Assembly (NCBI GenBank): GCA_934254815.1
Contig: CAKQME010000014.1
Coordinates: 6,618 to 70,617 of the forward strand
Direction: 5' to 3'
DNA length: 64,000 nt
Origin: an uncultured Clostridia bacterium
Lineage (GTDB): Bacteria > Bacillota > Clostridia > Christensenellales > Borkfalkiaceae
The notes below the pieces were generated by a model. That model had not been told where the DNA came from. It saw only the letters and a list, made by a program, of their open reading frames with translations, and did no database searches. The position numbers were made by a program, and so were the translations under genes. Position 1 is the stretch's first letter, and the number at the start of each line of letters is the position of its first letter. This document shows positions 16,106-24,885 of this stretch, piece by piece.

Positions 16106-16507
16106 TCATTTCTCCTTATTACATAAAAATTGATAAATCGCCACGCCTACGGTGCTTGTCATAGGCGAAACGAACGCTACGCCCGAACACCCGCGGACGG
16201 TTCTGAATTTTTCTTCAAGCCCTGCCAGCGCCGGCTTAATCATATCGTTTCTTATAACGCTTACTATAACGGCTTTGTCGTTGGAAACTATGCCTATTTT
16301 AGACAACGTTTCTATACTTGCCGTACCGGATGCCGAAAGTATGAAACTTGCGTTCACTTCGAATTCCTGAATGTAATCGGAGAAAAATTCCGATTTGTTT
16401 CGCGCTACCACCGTAAACAACAGCGATAACTTGTGCGGAGCGACGTTTTCCTTTTTCGGCAGTTCGCTTTTTATCTTGCGTACCGCGGTTTTTAATTTCG
16501 TTTCCAT
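16106..16507 (-). CDS. P-II-like signalling protein, first copy
   Basis: 133 residues. A basic 30-residue N-terminus (KLKTAVRKIKSELPKKENV) precedes a P-II-like domain with LSLLFTVVARNKSEFFSDYIQEF, SASGTASIETLSKIG and AVIVSVIRNDMIKPALAGLE. It is diverged from the neighbouring 106-residue P-II protein and lacks its glycine-rich loop sequence. An AAGGAGG site lies before the ATG, 10 nt after the DUF1538 gene. Two unlike P-II-type proteins next to a DUF1538 transporter suggest that they gate it as a pair; this is inferred from arrangement only. Confidence 0.8.
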   Translation of the reverse strand: METKLKTAVRKIKSELPKKENVAPHKLSLLFTVVARNKSEFFSDYIQEFEVNASFILSASGTASIETLSKIGIVSNDKAVIVSVIRNDMIKPALAGLEEKFRTVRGCSGVAFVSPMTSTVGVAIYQFLCNKEK

Positions 16508-16516
16508 CGTTCCTCC

Positions 16517-18040
16517 TTAAAAATATATAATCTGCTCGTCGTCGGCGGCAAGATATTTTTTCATCGCGATCTTGTTGCGGATCTGCTTCATGACTATCGC
16601 TTTGAAACCGAGAAGTTGTATCGTTATAAGCGGGGTCATCGCGACCATCGCCACCACTCCGAAAGCGTCGGTTAAAATTTTGGCTTCGCCGTGCAGGGCG
16701 AAACAAACGCCGATAGCAAGCGGAAGAATAAAACTCGAAGTCAGAGGTCCGCTCGCGACTCCGCCCGAATCGAACGCTATCGCCGTGTATATCGGCGGCA
16801 CGAAAAACGCCAGACCCAACGACAACAGATAGCCGGGGATAAGATAATAAAGTATGCTGAAATCGAAATATGCGCGCAGAAGAGACAGAGCGATGGAAGT
16901 TCCTACGCCGACGGATAAGGCGATCATCATCGAACGCTTGCTCACCGTCTTATCGGTGACTTCTTCTACCTGCTTGTTAAGAACGTGTACGGCAGGTTCG
17001 GCAAGGACTACCACAAGACCTATAATAAAACCTATAATCGCGATAGCCCAAGGTTCGAGCGCGGCTAAATCGACGCCGATTTTGTAACCGATAGGCATAA
17101 ACCCGACCGCTACGGCGGTAAGGAATATCAATAGTCCGACGAAAGTGTACGCAACGCCTACTCCGATTTTAATGAGTTTCTTTTTGGGCAGATGCAGACA
17201 GGTCAATTGCAGTACCGCAAAAAATACTACGATAAGACCGAGCGCGATGCCGACTTCTTTGGCTGTCGAAAGTAAAGTCGTACCGAGCGATGAAAAAATG
17301 TTTTCCGCAATCGAGTAATCGGGGAGTTTGTAATCGACGTTTCCGCTTGAAAACACGCCTAACAGCATAACCGCGAGAATAGGACCTATCGAACATAACG
17401 CCACCAGACCGAACGAGTTTTCGCCTTGATTTTTTCCGCCGAGCGTGGTTGCGATACCTATGCCGAGCGCCATTATAAACGGAACGGTGATAGGACCGGT
17501 CGTTACGCCGCCCGAATCGAACGCAAGCGCGAGAAAATCTCCGTTGCCCGTTATTACGACGAGCGAAGCGAACGCAAACATACAGCTGTAAAAGAAGAAC
17601 AGCATCATCGAAAGCTGTAATTTGCAGATTATTTTAAGTACGGCGAGCAATAAAAACACACCAACGCCCAAGCCGACGGAGACTATCAGCGTAGTCGGGT
17701 TGATTTTGTCTTTTACCTGAGTTGCGAGTACGGATAAATCCGGTTCCGCAATGGTAATCAGAACGCCCATGAGAAAGCATACGGCGAGCAGTAACTTCAG
17801 ATTTTTAAGTTTCGAAAGCCCCGCGCCGATATGATCGCCCATAGGCATCATCGCGAGATCCGCGCCGAGCGAGAACAGCCCTATACCCAGAATAAGCATA
17901 AACGCCGAGATAAGGAACACTATGAGTTCGCGGGCGGTAAGCCCGACCAACGGCGTTAAATCGAGTATTACGACTATTACCGCAATAGGACAGACCGAGA
18001 TAAACGCTTCTTTGAGTTTGTTTAAGAGTGCCTGAAACAA
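16517..18040 (-). CDS. DUF1538 domain membrane protein (duplicated)
   Basis: 507 residues with about 12-14 membrane helices and two DUF1538 repeats. The repeated core is visible twice: MGxxIGxGLxxLK-like with AEPDLSVLATQV in the first half and AEPAVHVLNKQVEEVTDKTV in the second, and each half carries FDSGGVxxGPxTxxFxxxLxIG. DUF1538 proteins are predicted transporters of unknown substrate. The start is TTG at 18040 with an AGGAG site 8 nt ahead; no ATG is near. It heads an operon with two P-II-like genes. The promoter is at 18074-18102. Confidence 0.92.
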   Translation of the reverse strand: MFQALLNKLKEAFISVCPIAVIVVILDLTPLVGLTARELIVFLISAFMLILGIGLFSLGADLAMMPMGDHIGAGLSKLKNLKLLLAVCFLMGVLITIAEPDLSVLATQVKDKINPTTLIVSVGLGVGVFLLLAVLKIICKLQLSMMLFFFYSCMFAFASLVVITGNGDFLALAFDSGGVTTGPITVPFIMALGIGIATTLGGKNQGENSFGLVALCSIGPILAVMLLGVFSSGNVDYKLPDYSIAENIFSSLGTTLLSTAKEVGIALGLIVVFFAVLQLTCLHLPKKKLIKIGVGVAYTFVGLLIFLTAVAVGFMPIGYKIGVDLAALEPWAIAIIGFIIGLVVVLAEPAVHVLNKQVEEVTDKTVSKRSMMIALSVGVGTSIALSLLRAYFDFSILYYLIPGYLLSLGLAFFVPPIYTAIAFDSGGVASGPLTSSFILPLAIGVCFALHGEAKILTDAFGVVAMVAMTPLITIQLLGFKAIVMKQIRNKIAMKKYLAADDEQIIYF

Positions 18041-18073
18041 TTTTTTGTCTCCTACATATCGATTATTATATTT

Positions 18074-18102
18074 ATTTTATCATAATATAAGTCGTAAAGC
18101 AA
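18074..18102 (-). promoter_or_regulatory. promoter of the DUF1538/P-II operon
   Basis: Minus strand TTGCTT (18102-18097), a 17-nt spacer and TAAAAT (18079-18074), about 33 nt before the TTG start. The rest of the 18103-18323 stretch is AT-rich and holds short palindromes (AAGCTT, ACAATTGT) but no recognisable gene. Confidence 0.6.
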
Positions 18103-18323
18103 GAAAAAAGGTGTAATTTCGGCGTACAATCGAAGCGAAAATGTCTAAATTTTAAAAAAACTTTTTACAATCGTCACAATCCTTGTCGGGAAAAATATTC
18201 TTAAAGCTTGTAAATTGCATAAAAAATTTTAAGCTTCTCACAATTGTAAGAATGTTTAACCGATAGTATAAAAGTTATCTTTTTTAATATGTTTTTAATA
18301 TTATATCAATATTGCGTTCCATA

Positions 18324-18352
18324 TTGACAAAAACGTAGTTGTTTGCTATAAT
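18324..18352 (+). promoter_or_regulatory. consensus promoter of the LRR lipoprotein gene
   Basis: TTGACA (18324-18329), 17-nt spacer, TATAAT (18347-18352); an untranslated leader of about 105 nt follows before the ATG at 18464. Confidence 0.85.
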
Positions 18353-18463
18353 AATACCTAAGAATGTTATTTAAATGTATTAGATAAATTAAACATAGAC
18401 AAGTTGTTTGTCTGATAAAAACGAATTTGTTTCAAAAGTATAAATAGCTTCGGAGGATTATTC

Positions 18464-20212
18464 ATGCGTAAAAAATGTATTTTAATTTCTTTACTGTCGG
18501 TAATTATTTCAATGGCAATTTGTTTCGGTTTGTCGGCTTGTGATATGTTCGGAAGCGGCGGTGGTTCAGGCGTAGGAACAAAACCCTCGTCAGGTCTTGA
18601 ATACACTTTAAGTTCAGATAAAATGGCTTATAGCGTATCAAAGGGTACTTGTAATGATACAAATATTGTTATACCTTCAACACATAATGGTAAACCGGTA
18701 ACAAGTATAAATTATTCAGGCTTTCGCGGTAACAGAAGTTTAACGAATATAGTAATTCCCGACAGTGTAATAAGTATATGTGATTATGCATTTGCTTATT
18801 GTGGCAATTTAACAGGCGTAACGTTAGGTAACGGCGTAACGAGTATAGGTTCTTCAGCGTTTGAAGATTGCGGAAGTTTAGCCGGTATAGTAATTCCTGA
18901 CAGTGTAACAAGTATAGGTGACTATGCTTTCCAAGGTTGCAGTGATTTAAAAGATGTAACAATGGGCAACGGCGTAACGAGTATAGGTAAGCGAGCTTTC
19001 CGGGGAGCTTTAAAAAGTATAGTTATACCGGATAATGTAAATAGTATAGGTTATGATGCTTTCAGTAGTTTAAGTTTAGAAAGTATAACCGTATCCGAAA
19101 GAAATACAAAGTATGCAAGTCAGGACGGCATATTATATAACAAAGAAAAAACCGAATTTGTGCATATACCATACAATATAAAAGGTAGTGTAACAATTCC
19201 CGACAGCATAACGAGCATAAGTGATTATACCTTTGAGGATCGTGAAAATTTAACAGGTATAGTGATACCTGACAGTGTAACTGATATAGGTGAAGATGCT
19301 TTTCAAAATTGCCCTATTGAAAAAGCGACAATGCCGGCGTTGGCAATTAGTTATATACCTAAATTCAATTTAAAAGAAGTCGTAATTACAAGTGGAGACC
19401 GCATAGAGGAAAATGCTTTTTGTGAGTGTAGTAATTTAACGAATGTCATAATTTCCGACAGTGTAACCAGTATAGGTAAACGTGCTTTTATATATTGCAG
19501 TAGTTTAACAAACATAGTTTTGTCCGACAAATTAACCGATATAGGTGATTCTGCTTTCTGGGAATGCCGTAGTCTGACGAATATAGTAATTCCCGATAGT
19601 TTGAATAGTATAGGGAGAGAGGCTTTTCAAGGTTGTCCTATTGAAAAAGCGACAATGCCGACATTGGCAATCGATTATATATCCAAAAGCGACTTGAAAG
19701 AAGTTGTGATTACAAGTGGCGAAAATATAAAAGAGCGAGCGTTTGAATGGTACAGTAATTTAATAAGTGTAAAAATATGTGACGGTGTAATTAGTATAGG
19801 TGAATATGCTTTCTCGTGCTGTACGGGTTTGACAAGTATGGTTATACCCGACAGTGTAACGAGTATAGGTAATGGAGCTTTCAATCATTGTATTGGTTTA
19901 GAAACCGTAACAATAGGTAAAGGGGTTACGAGCATAAACTTTTATACTTTCAGACAGTGTACAGCTTTAACAAGTATAACGTTGGGTAATGGAGTAAAGA
20001 GTATAAATTATGCTGCTTTCGATGATTGTAGTAGTTTAAAAAAAGTATTTTATAACGGTACAGAAACAGAGTGGAGGACTATATTTATTGACGGAAATCC
20101 TTTTTTAACCGATGCAAAAATTTATTATTATTGTGAAAGTTTGCCTACAGACGACGGCAATTATTGGCGCTATGTAGACGGTGAAATAGTAGTCTGGGCG
20201 AAAGAAGACTAA
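18464..20212 (+). CDS. LRR_5 (BspA-like) leucine-rich repeat lipoprotein
   Basis: 582 residues. A lipoprotein signal with lipobox LSAC places the lipidated cysteine at residue 26, followed by a Gly/Ser linker. The remainder is a run of about 20 LRR_5 repeats of roughly 23 residues with the core IVIPDSVTSIGxxAFxxCxxL; a shorter motif (EKATMPxLAIxYI) recurs twice around residues 285 and 395. The C-terminal tail after residue 545 (TDDGNYWRYVDGEIVVW) resembles a small SUSHI/Gly-type carbohydrate or surface module. BspA-like proteins act in adhesion at the cell surface. Codon use is more AT-rich than in neighbours (AAT, GTA, ACA), which suggests acquisition. The ATG has CGGAGGA upstream. Confidence 0.92.
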   Translation: MRKKCILISLLSVIISMAICFGLSACDMFGSGGGSGVGTKPSSGLEYTLSSDKMAYSVSKGTCNDTNIVIPSTHNGKPVTSINYSGFRGNRSLTNIVIPDSVISICDYAFAYCGNLTGVTLGNGVTSIGSSAFEDCGSLAGIVIPDSVTSIGDYAFQGCSDLKDVTMGNGVTSIGKRAFRGALKSIVIPDNVNSIGYDAFSSLSLESITVSERNTKYASQDGILYNKEKTEFVHIPYNIKGSVTIPDSITSISDYTFEDRENLTGIVIPDSVTDIGEDAFQNCPIEKATMPALAISYIPKFNLKEVVITSGDRIEENAFCECSNLTNVIISDSVTSIGKRAFIYCSSLTNIVLSDKLTDIGDSAFWECRSLTNIVIPDSLNSIGREAFQGCPIEKATMPTLAIDYISKSDLKEVVITSGENIKERAFEWYSNLISVKICDGVISIGEYAFSCCTGLTSMVIPDSVTSIGNGAFNHCIGLETVTIGKGVTSINFYTFRQCTALTSITLGNGVKSINYAAFDDCSSLKKVFYNGTETEWRTIFIDGNPFLTDAKIYYYCESLPTDDGNYWRYVDGEIVVWAKED

Positions 20213-20259
20213 GCATTGACTCGTGTTCAGCGTACACGAAATGACAATTTAACTACGAG

Positions 20260-20312
20260 AAAGCGTGCTTATAAAGCGACAGAAGATGTTGTAAAATAAG
20301 TACGCTTTTTAT
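20260..20312 (+). terminator. terminator of the LRR lipoprotein gene
   Basis: AAAGCGTGCTTA (20260-20271) pairs with TAAGTACGCTTT (20297-20308) with one G-U, loop of 25 nt, then TTTATTT. Confidence 0.6.
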
Positions 20313-20451
20313 TTGTGGTGGATTTTATATAAAAGCCTATAACCTGTATGAGGTTTTTCGGTTTGTGGTTATTATATTTTAAATTAGCAACGGGAAATTT
20401 TTATGACCGATGTGTTAAGATGAATGGTTTGAATTTCTCTCGGGTAGCCGT

Positions 20452-20480
20452 TTGACATTTGGCGCGGAAAATGCTATCAT
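20452..20480 (+). promoter_or_regulatory. promoter of yigZ with start codon at expected +1 (leaderless)
   Basis: TTGACA (20452-20457), 17-nt spacer, TATCAT (20475-20480), then seven bases (CTTATCG) and the ATG at 20488. No ribosome site is present. The TTG of the -35 box is also the first possible upstream start, which cannot be translated from this promoter. Confidence 0.75.
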
Positions 20481-20487
20481 CTTATCG

Positions 20488-21111
20488 ATGAAAAATTCGT
20501 ATATCGAAATTAAAAACGCAACCGTACGGGAAATCGTAATAGAGCGGTCGAGGTTTATATGCCGGCTGGAAAAAGTAAAAACCGAAAGCGACGCGCGGGC
20601 GGTTATTGCGGAAGTAAAACGCGAACACCCGTTCGCTACGCATAATTGTTACGCGTATATAACCGACGGCGGCGAAATTTCAAGATTTTCCGACGACGGA
20701 GAACCGCAGGGTACGGCGGGGCAACCTATGCTCGAAGCATTGAAAGGCAAAGGGCTTGTAAACGTCGTCGCCGTGGTAACAAGATATTTCGGCGGCGTAA
20801 AATTGGGTGCGGGCGGTCTTGTAAGGGCGTATTCGGGCGCGGTTTCTTCGGCAGCGCGCGATGCGGGTATATCCGAGTTTTTTTTGTCCGACGAATACAG
20901 ACTGACTTTCGGTTACGACAGTTATCAGGCTTTTCTTAAATATATTCAGAAACAACCGATAACCGTCTTATCTACCGACTTTTCGGATAGCGTTACGGCG
21001 TGCGTCGCGATAAAAAACCAAAGCGGAGACGTTATAGACGGGCTTGTCGATTATTTAAACGGTAAAGTGTTTTTTGAAAAGACGGGCGAGGGGTATTATA
21101 TATATGAATAA
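20488..21111 (+). CDS. yigZ: YigZ/IMPACT family protein
   Basis: 207 residues. The UPF0029 N-terminal domain is clear: ERSRFICRLEKVKTE, the HNCYAY strand, FSDDGEPQGTAGQPML and VVAVVTRYFGGVKLGAGGLVRAYSGAV. The C-terminal DUF1949 domain follows. YigZ relates to eukaryotic IMPACT, which affects translational control; the bacterial role is not settled. The ATG at 20488 is chosen because the promoter ends 7 nt before it. The gene overlaps recX by 8 nt and heads a yigZ-recX-birA operon. Confidence 0.93.
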   Translation: MKNSYIEIKNATVREIVIERSRFICRLEKVKTESDARAVIAEVKREHPFATHNCYAYITDGGEISRFSDDGEPQGTAGQPMLEALKGKGLVNVVAVVTRYFGGVKLGAGGLVRAYSGAVSSAARDAGISEFFLSDEYRLTFGYDSYQAFLKYIQKQPITVLSTDFSDSVTACVAIKNQSGDVIDGLVDYLNGKVFFEKTGEGYYIYE

Positions 21112-21727
21112 AATTACGGATATAAAACCGCAGGTAAAAACCCCTACGCGGTGCAATATTTATCTCGATAACGTGTTTTATTGCGGAATGGAACTCGAAA
21201 CCGTCATGCGACACAGGTTAAAAATCTGTACGGAAATAACTAAAGAACAACTCGACGAAATTCAGTGCGACAGCGAACGGACGCGCGCTATGGATAAAGC
21301 ACTTTCGTTTATATCCCGCTCGAAAAAAACCGAAAAGCAAGTCCGCGATTACCTTGCGGGTAAGGGGTATACCGAAAAAACGATAGACGAAGTTATCGCT
21401 AAAATGTCATCATATTCGTTTATAGACGACGCCGACTATGCCGCGGATTATACCCGCTACGGAGCTAAAGGAAAAGGTAAAAAACTTATCGCTCTGGAAC
21501 TTAAACGCAAAGGCGTATCCGATTCGGATATGCGCGTAGCGTTGGATAATATGGGCGACGAGTTGCCGTCCGCCGTGGCGGTTGCCGAAAAGTATTGCAA
21601 AAATAAAGAAAAAACAAAAGAAAATATGCTTAAATGTTATAAGTATCTGCTGACTAAAGGGTTTTCCTACGATACGGCGAGAGAGGCGGCGGAAAGGAGT
21701 TGTAACTGTGATTACGAAGATATTTGA
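21104..21727 (+). CDS. recX: regulatory protein RecX
   Basis: 207 residues. RecX is a helical protein that binds RecA and limits filament growth. The three-helix repeats are visible: ALSFISRSKKTEKQVRDYLAGKGYTEKTIDEVIAKM, YSFIDDADYAADYTRYGAKGKGKKLIALELKRKGVS and the last repeat with KCYKYLLTKGFSYDTAREA. The N-terminal 50 residues form the beta-strand lead-in found in Firmicutes RecX. Start at 21104 (GAGGGG upstream) overlaps the yigZ end; the earlier in-frame start at 21074 lies well inside yigZ. The 3' end overlaps birA by 20 nt. Confidence 0.92.
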   Translation: MNKITDIKPQVKTPTRCNIYLDNVFYCGMELETVMRHRLKICTEITKEQLDEIQCDSERTRAMDKALSFISRSKKTEKQVRDYLAGKGYTEKTIDEVIAKMSSYSFIDDADYAADYTRYGAKGKGKKLIALELKRKGVSDSDMRVALDNMGDELPSAVAVAEKYCKNKEKTKENMLKCYKYLLTKGFSYDTAREAAERSCNCDYEDI

Positions 21728-22376
21728 TTGCGTGTCGTCTACCAACGACGAACTTAAAAAGTTGAAAGAACCGCTTGAAGATACGCTTTATTTTGCACGC
21801 GAACAGAGCGGAGGCAGGGGGAGCAAAGGCAGGGCGTTCGAGTGTAAAAAGGGCGGCGTGTATCTTTCGCTTTTGCGGCTTAACCCGTGTAAGGCGAGCG
21901 AGAGCTTCAACCTGATGATAAGCGCGGCGCTGGCAGTCGTAAACACTTTGGATTCTATCGGCGTGCGCGCCGAAATAAAATGGCCCAACGATATTTTTGT
22001 AAAAGGCAAAAAGATTTGCGGAATACTTATAGAAAACGTGTTCGAGGGCGATATGGTGGCTCGCTCGATAATCGGCATAGGCTTGAACGTAAACAATAAA
22101 TTATCCGAAGAGTTGAGCGAAACAGCCGTTACTGTAGAGCAGATAATAGGTCATAGAGCGAATATCGACTATATAACAAAGAATATCGTCGACGAGTTGT
22201 ATAAACCGCATACTATAGAAGAGTATAAAGCCGTAAGCGGAGTAATAGGAAAGAGAATAACCGTAATAAAAGGTAACGAAACCTATGAAGCGACGGCTAA
22301 GGACGTTTTACCTGACGGTAATTTATTATTAGAAAGCGGCGAAAAACTTTCCGCCGCCGAAATAACGATAAGATAA
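21708..22376 (+). CDS. birA: biotin--[acetyl-CoA-carboxylase] ligase, monofunctional
   Basis: 222 residues starting at GTG with AAAGGAG upstream. Catalytic-loop and binding motifs are present: SSTNDELK at the start, EQSGGRGSKGR (residues 33-43, the biotinyl-AMP loop), the conserved KWPNDI and GILIE strands, and IGIGLNVNN. A C-terminal SH3-like domain of about 45 residues follows. There is no N-terminal winged-helix domain, so it biotinylates the carboxylase carrier protein but should not repress biotin genes. Last gene of the yigZ operon. Confidence 0.95.
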   Translation: MITKIFDCVSSTNDELKKLKEPLEDTLYFAREQSGGRGSKGRAFECKKGGVYLSLLRLNPCKASESFNLMISAALAVVNTLDSIGVRAEIKWPNDIFVKGKKICGILIENVFEGDMVARSIIGIGLNVNNKLSEELSETAVTVEQIIGHRANIDYITKNIVDELYKPHTIEEYKAVSGVIGKRITVIKGNETYEATAKDVLPDGNLLLESGEKLSAAEITIR

Positions 22377-22437
22377 ATACTAATTCCTTTCTCTCCAAAG
22401 TTTTAATTGTATTTATTGTGTTAGACAAGATTTTAAA

Positions 22438-22479
22438 CGAATAAAGCGGAAACAGTTAATTCTGTTTCCGCTTTATTCG
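22438..22479. terminator. bidirectional terminator between birA and galE
   Basis: Perfect 18-bp stem (22438-22455 with 22462-22479; arm starts CGAATAAAGCGG), 6-nt loop, T-rich on both sides (TTTTA on plus, TTTAAAATC on minus). It serves both convergent operons. Confidence 0.9.
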
Positions 22480-22493
22480 GTTTTAGGATTAAA

Positions 22494-23510
22494 TCAATCT
22501 CCGTAACCGTCGGGGTTTTTGGTCTGCCAGTTGAGCGCGTCGCGACACATGTCGTCTAAAGTCTTTTCGGCTTTGAATCCGATAAGCTTTTCGGCTAAAC
22601 TCGGATCGGCATAACATTCGGGGATATCTCCCGGTCTGCGCGGGTCGATAACGTAAGGTATATCTCTGCCGAGAGCTTTCGAGAACGATTTTATCATTTC
22701 AAGAACGCTGTAGCCTCTTCCCGTACCGAGGTTTACTATATAAAGCCCCGAATTCGTAAGCAGCTTTTTCACCGCGAGAACGTGTCCGCGGGCAAGGTCT
22801 ACGACGTGAATGTAATCTCTTACGCCCGTTCCGTCGGGAGTGGGGTAGTCGTTGCCGAAAACGTGTACTTCTTTAAGCTTGCCGACGGCAACTTTCGTGA
22901 TGTACGGGCAAAGATTGTTGGGTATTCCGTTCGGGTCTTCTCCGATAAGCCCCGACGGATGCGCTCCGATAGGGTTGAAATAGCGGAGAATTGCGATATT
23001 GAATTCCTTGTCGGCTTTGGCAAGGTCTTTTAAAATGTATTCTATAAATAACTTCGTCGAACCGTAAGGGTTGGTGGTCGAAAGCGGGAAGTCTTCGGTG
23101 ATGGGAACGGTATGCGGATTGCCGTAAACCGTCGCAGACGACGAAAATACGAGATTTTTACAGTTAAATTCTCTCATAACGTCGATAAGCGCGAGCATAC
23201 CGTAAATGTTGTTTTCATAATATTCGATAGGTTTCGCGACCGATTCGCCTACGGCTTTATATCCCGCGAAGTTTATTACCGCCGTAATGTCGTTTTCCGA
23301 AAAAACTTTACGCATTGCGGCTTTGTCGCATACGTCTGCCTGATAGAATTTTACCTTTCTGCCGATAATCTGTTCCACGCGTTTTACGGCTTCGGTTTTG
23401 CTGTTGTAGAGATTGTCCGCTATAACCACGTCGTAACCTGCGTTTATAAGCTCGATAGTGGTGTGGCTGCCTATATAGCCCGCGCCGCCCGTAACTAAAA
23501 TCGTTTGCAT
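22494..23510 (-). CDS. galE: UDP-glucose 4-epimerase
   Basis: 338 residues, normal length. The NAD-binding glycine motif TGGAGYIG is at residues 7-14, SSSATVYG at 123-130, and the catalytic Y149/K153 pair lies in NPYGSTK. It interconverts UDP-glucose and UDP-galactose for galactose use and for glycan building blocks. CGGAGG precedes the ATG. It lies 19 nt after tyrS with no terminator, so both share a transcript. It could supply UDP-galactose to the envelope glycosyltransferase of the spoIVA-side operon (inference). Confidence 0.97.
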   Translation of the reverse strand: MQTILVTGGAGYIGSHTTIELINAGYDVVIADNLYNSKTEAVKRVEQIIGRKVKFYQADVCDKAAMRKVFSENDITAVINFAGYKAVGESVAKPIEYYENNIYGMLALIDVMREFNCKNLVFSSSATVYGNPHTVPITEDFPLSTTNPYGSTKLFIEYILKDLAKADKEFNIAILRYFNPIGAHPSGLIGEDPNGIPNNLCPYITKVAVGKLKEVHVFGNDYPTPDGTGVRDYIHVVDLARGHVLAVKKLLTNSGLYIVNLGTGRGYSVLEMIKSFSKALGRDIPYVIDPRRPGDIPECYADPSLAEKLIGFKAEKTLDDMCRDALNWQTKNPDGYGD

Positions 23511-23529
23511 TTTATTGTTACCTCCGTTT

Positions 23530-24738
23530 TTATTTCAATATTATGTTTATGTGTACTTTTTTGCCTTTGTGAAGAACGAAACTTCCTTTCGCCCGAAGCG
23601 CGTCGGGTACGGTAAATTCACCCGCCGCGGGTTTGATATCGTCAAGCGTAACGCCGCCGCCCTCGATAAGTCTGCGAGCTTCGCCTTTCGATTTCGCTAC
23701 TCCTGCCGCCACCATAATGTCGGGGAGTTGGTCAAGCCCCGCCACTTCTACCGTGGGCATATCTTCCGCATTGCCGCCGAACGCCGCTTTCGCCTGTTTT
23801 TCCGCAAGCCGCGCTTTCTCCTCGCCGTGAACAAGTTTGGTAACTTCGAACGCAAGGCGTTCTTTAGCCGCGTTCATACGTTCGTCGTTGTATTTCGTAA
23901 GTTCGGCTATTTCGTCTAATTCCATAAACGTAAGCAAACGCATACATTCGGCAACTTTGCAGTCTTCTACGTTTCTGAAATACTGGTAAAAATCGTATAC
24001 CGAACACTTGTTTTCGTCAAGCCATAACGCGCCTTTCTGCGTTTTGCCCATTTTTTTGCCCTCGCTGTTTAAAAGCAGAGTGCAGGTGAGACAGTATGCG
24101 GGTTTCGATTCCTTTCTGCGGATAAGGTCGACGCCGGCAAGCATGTTCGACCATTGGTCGTCGCCGCCGAGTTCGAGCTGACAACCGTATTCGCGGTTTA
24201 AGTGTAAAAAGTCGTAACCCTGCATTAACATATAGTTGAATTCAAAGAACGTAAGTCCTTTTTCCATACGTTGCTTGAAGCATTTAGCCGTAAGCATTTC
24301 GTTGACGGAAAAATATACGCCTATGTCGCGCAGGAAGTCGATATAGTTGAGATCTAAAAGCCAGTCGGCGTTGTTGGCTATAATCGCGCCGTTTTCGCCG
24401 TCGAAATTTATAAATCTCGACATCTGTTTTTTAAAGCAGGCGATGTTGTGGTCGATAGTTTCTCTCGTGAGCATTTGTCTCATATCGGTTCTGCCCGACG
24501 GGTCGCCTATCATACCCGTGCCGCCGCCGAAAAGCGCGATAGGTCTGTGTCCGCATTTCTGCATCCACGCCATAGCCATAACCGGGATATAGTGACCTAT
24601 ATGCAAACTGTCCGCGGTGGGGTCGAAGCCGACGTAAAACGTCACGCTTTTTTCGTCTAATAATTTGTGTAAATCTTCTCCGTAAACGGTCTGTTTGATA
24701 AATCCTCTTTCCTGAAGAATATCCATTGCGTTTTTCAT
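23530..24738 (-). CDS. tyrS: tyrosine--tRNA ligase
   Basis: 402 residues, class I. The HIGH motif is at residues 46-49 (LHIGHY) and the KMSKS-type loop reads KKMGKT. The tyrosine-site YxxxQ helix and LGGDDQWSNM motif are present. A C-terminal S4 RNA-binding domain covers about the last 60 residues (AKSKGEARRLIEGGGVTL). The promoter and a short leader precede it; I see no T-box. It charges tRNA-Tyr in the cytoplasm. Confidence 0.97.
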   Translation of the reverse strand: MKNAMDILQERGFIKQTVYGEDLHKLLDEKSVTFYVGFDPTADSLHIGHYIPVMAMAWMQKCGHRPIALFGGGTGMIGDPSGRTDMRQMLTRETIDHNIACFKKQMSRFINFDGENGAIIANNADWLLDLNYIDFLRDIGVYFSVNEMLTAKCFKQRMEKGLTFFEFNYMLMQGYDFLHLNREYGCQLELGGDDQWSNMLAGVDLIRRKESKPAYCLTCTLLLNSEGKKMGKTQKGALWLDENKCSVYDFYQYFRNVEDCKVAECMRLLTFMELDEIAELTKYNDERMNAAKERLAFEVTKLVHGEEKARLAEKQAKAAFGGNAEDMPTVEVAGLDQLPDIMVAAGVAKSKGEARRLIEGGGVTLDDIKPAAGEFTVPDALRAKGSFVLHKGKKVHINIILK

Positions 24739-24802
24739 CGAAAAAACCTCTTAAAAAGTTAATCGGTCGCTATATTTTCAGTCGCGACTCTGTTTGTAAT
24801 AT

Positions 24803-24831
24803 ATTTTAGCATTAAATTCGTATAAAATCAA
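24803..24831 (-). promoter_or_regulatory. promoter of tyrS-galE
   Basis: Minus strand TTGATT (24831-24826), 17-nt spacer ending TGC, TAAAAT (24808-24803). The leader is about 58 nt and contains an AGTCGCGACT palindrome but no T-box features. Confidence 0.7.
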
Positions 24832-24859
24832 ACGTTATATCGCCAAAAACTCAAAAACT

Positions 24860-24885
24860 ACAAAATTACGCCACGATTATTAAAT
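24860..24885. repeat. 26-bp direct repeat, left boundary of the AT-rich island
   Basis: ACAAAATTACGCCACGATTA followed by TTAAAT. The same 26 bases occur at 30554-30579 in the same orientation. The repeat includes the stop codon of the 24880 gene. Between the copies the sequence is more AT-rich than on either side. Confidence 0.85.

Noticed and set aside
24739..24800. T-box riboswitch upstream of tyrS
   Set aside because: The leader is only about 58 nt and has no T-box consensus sequence or terminator.
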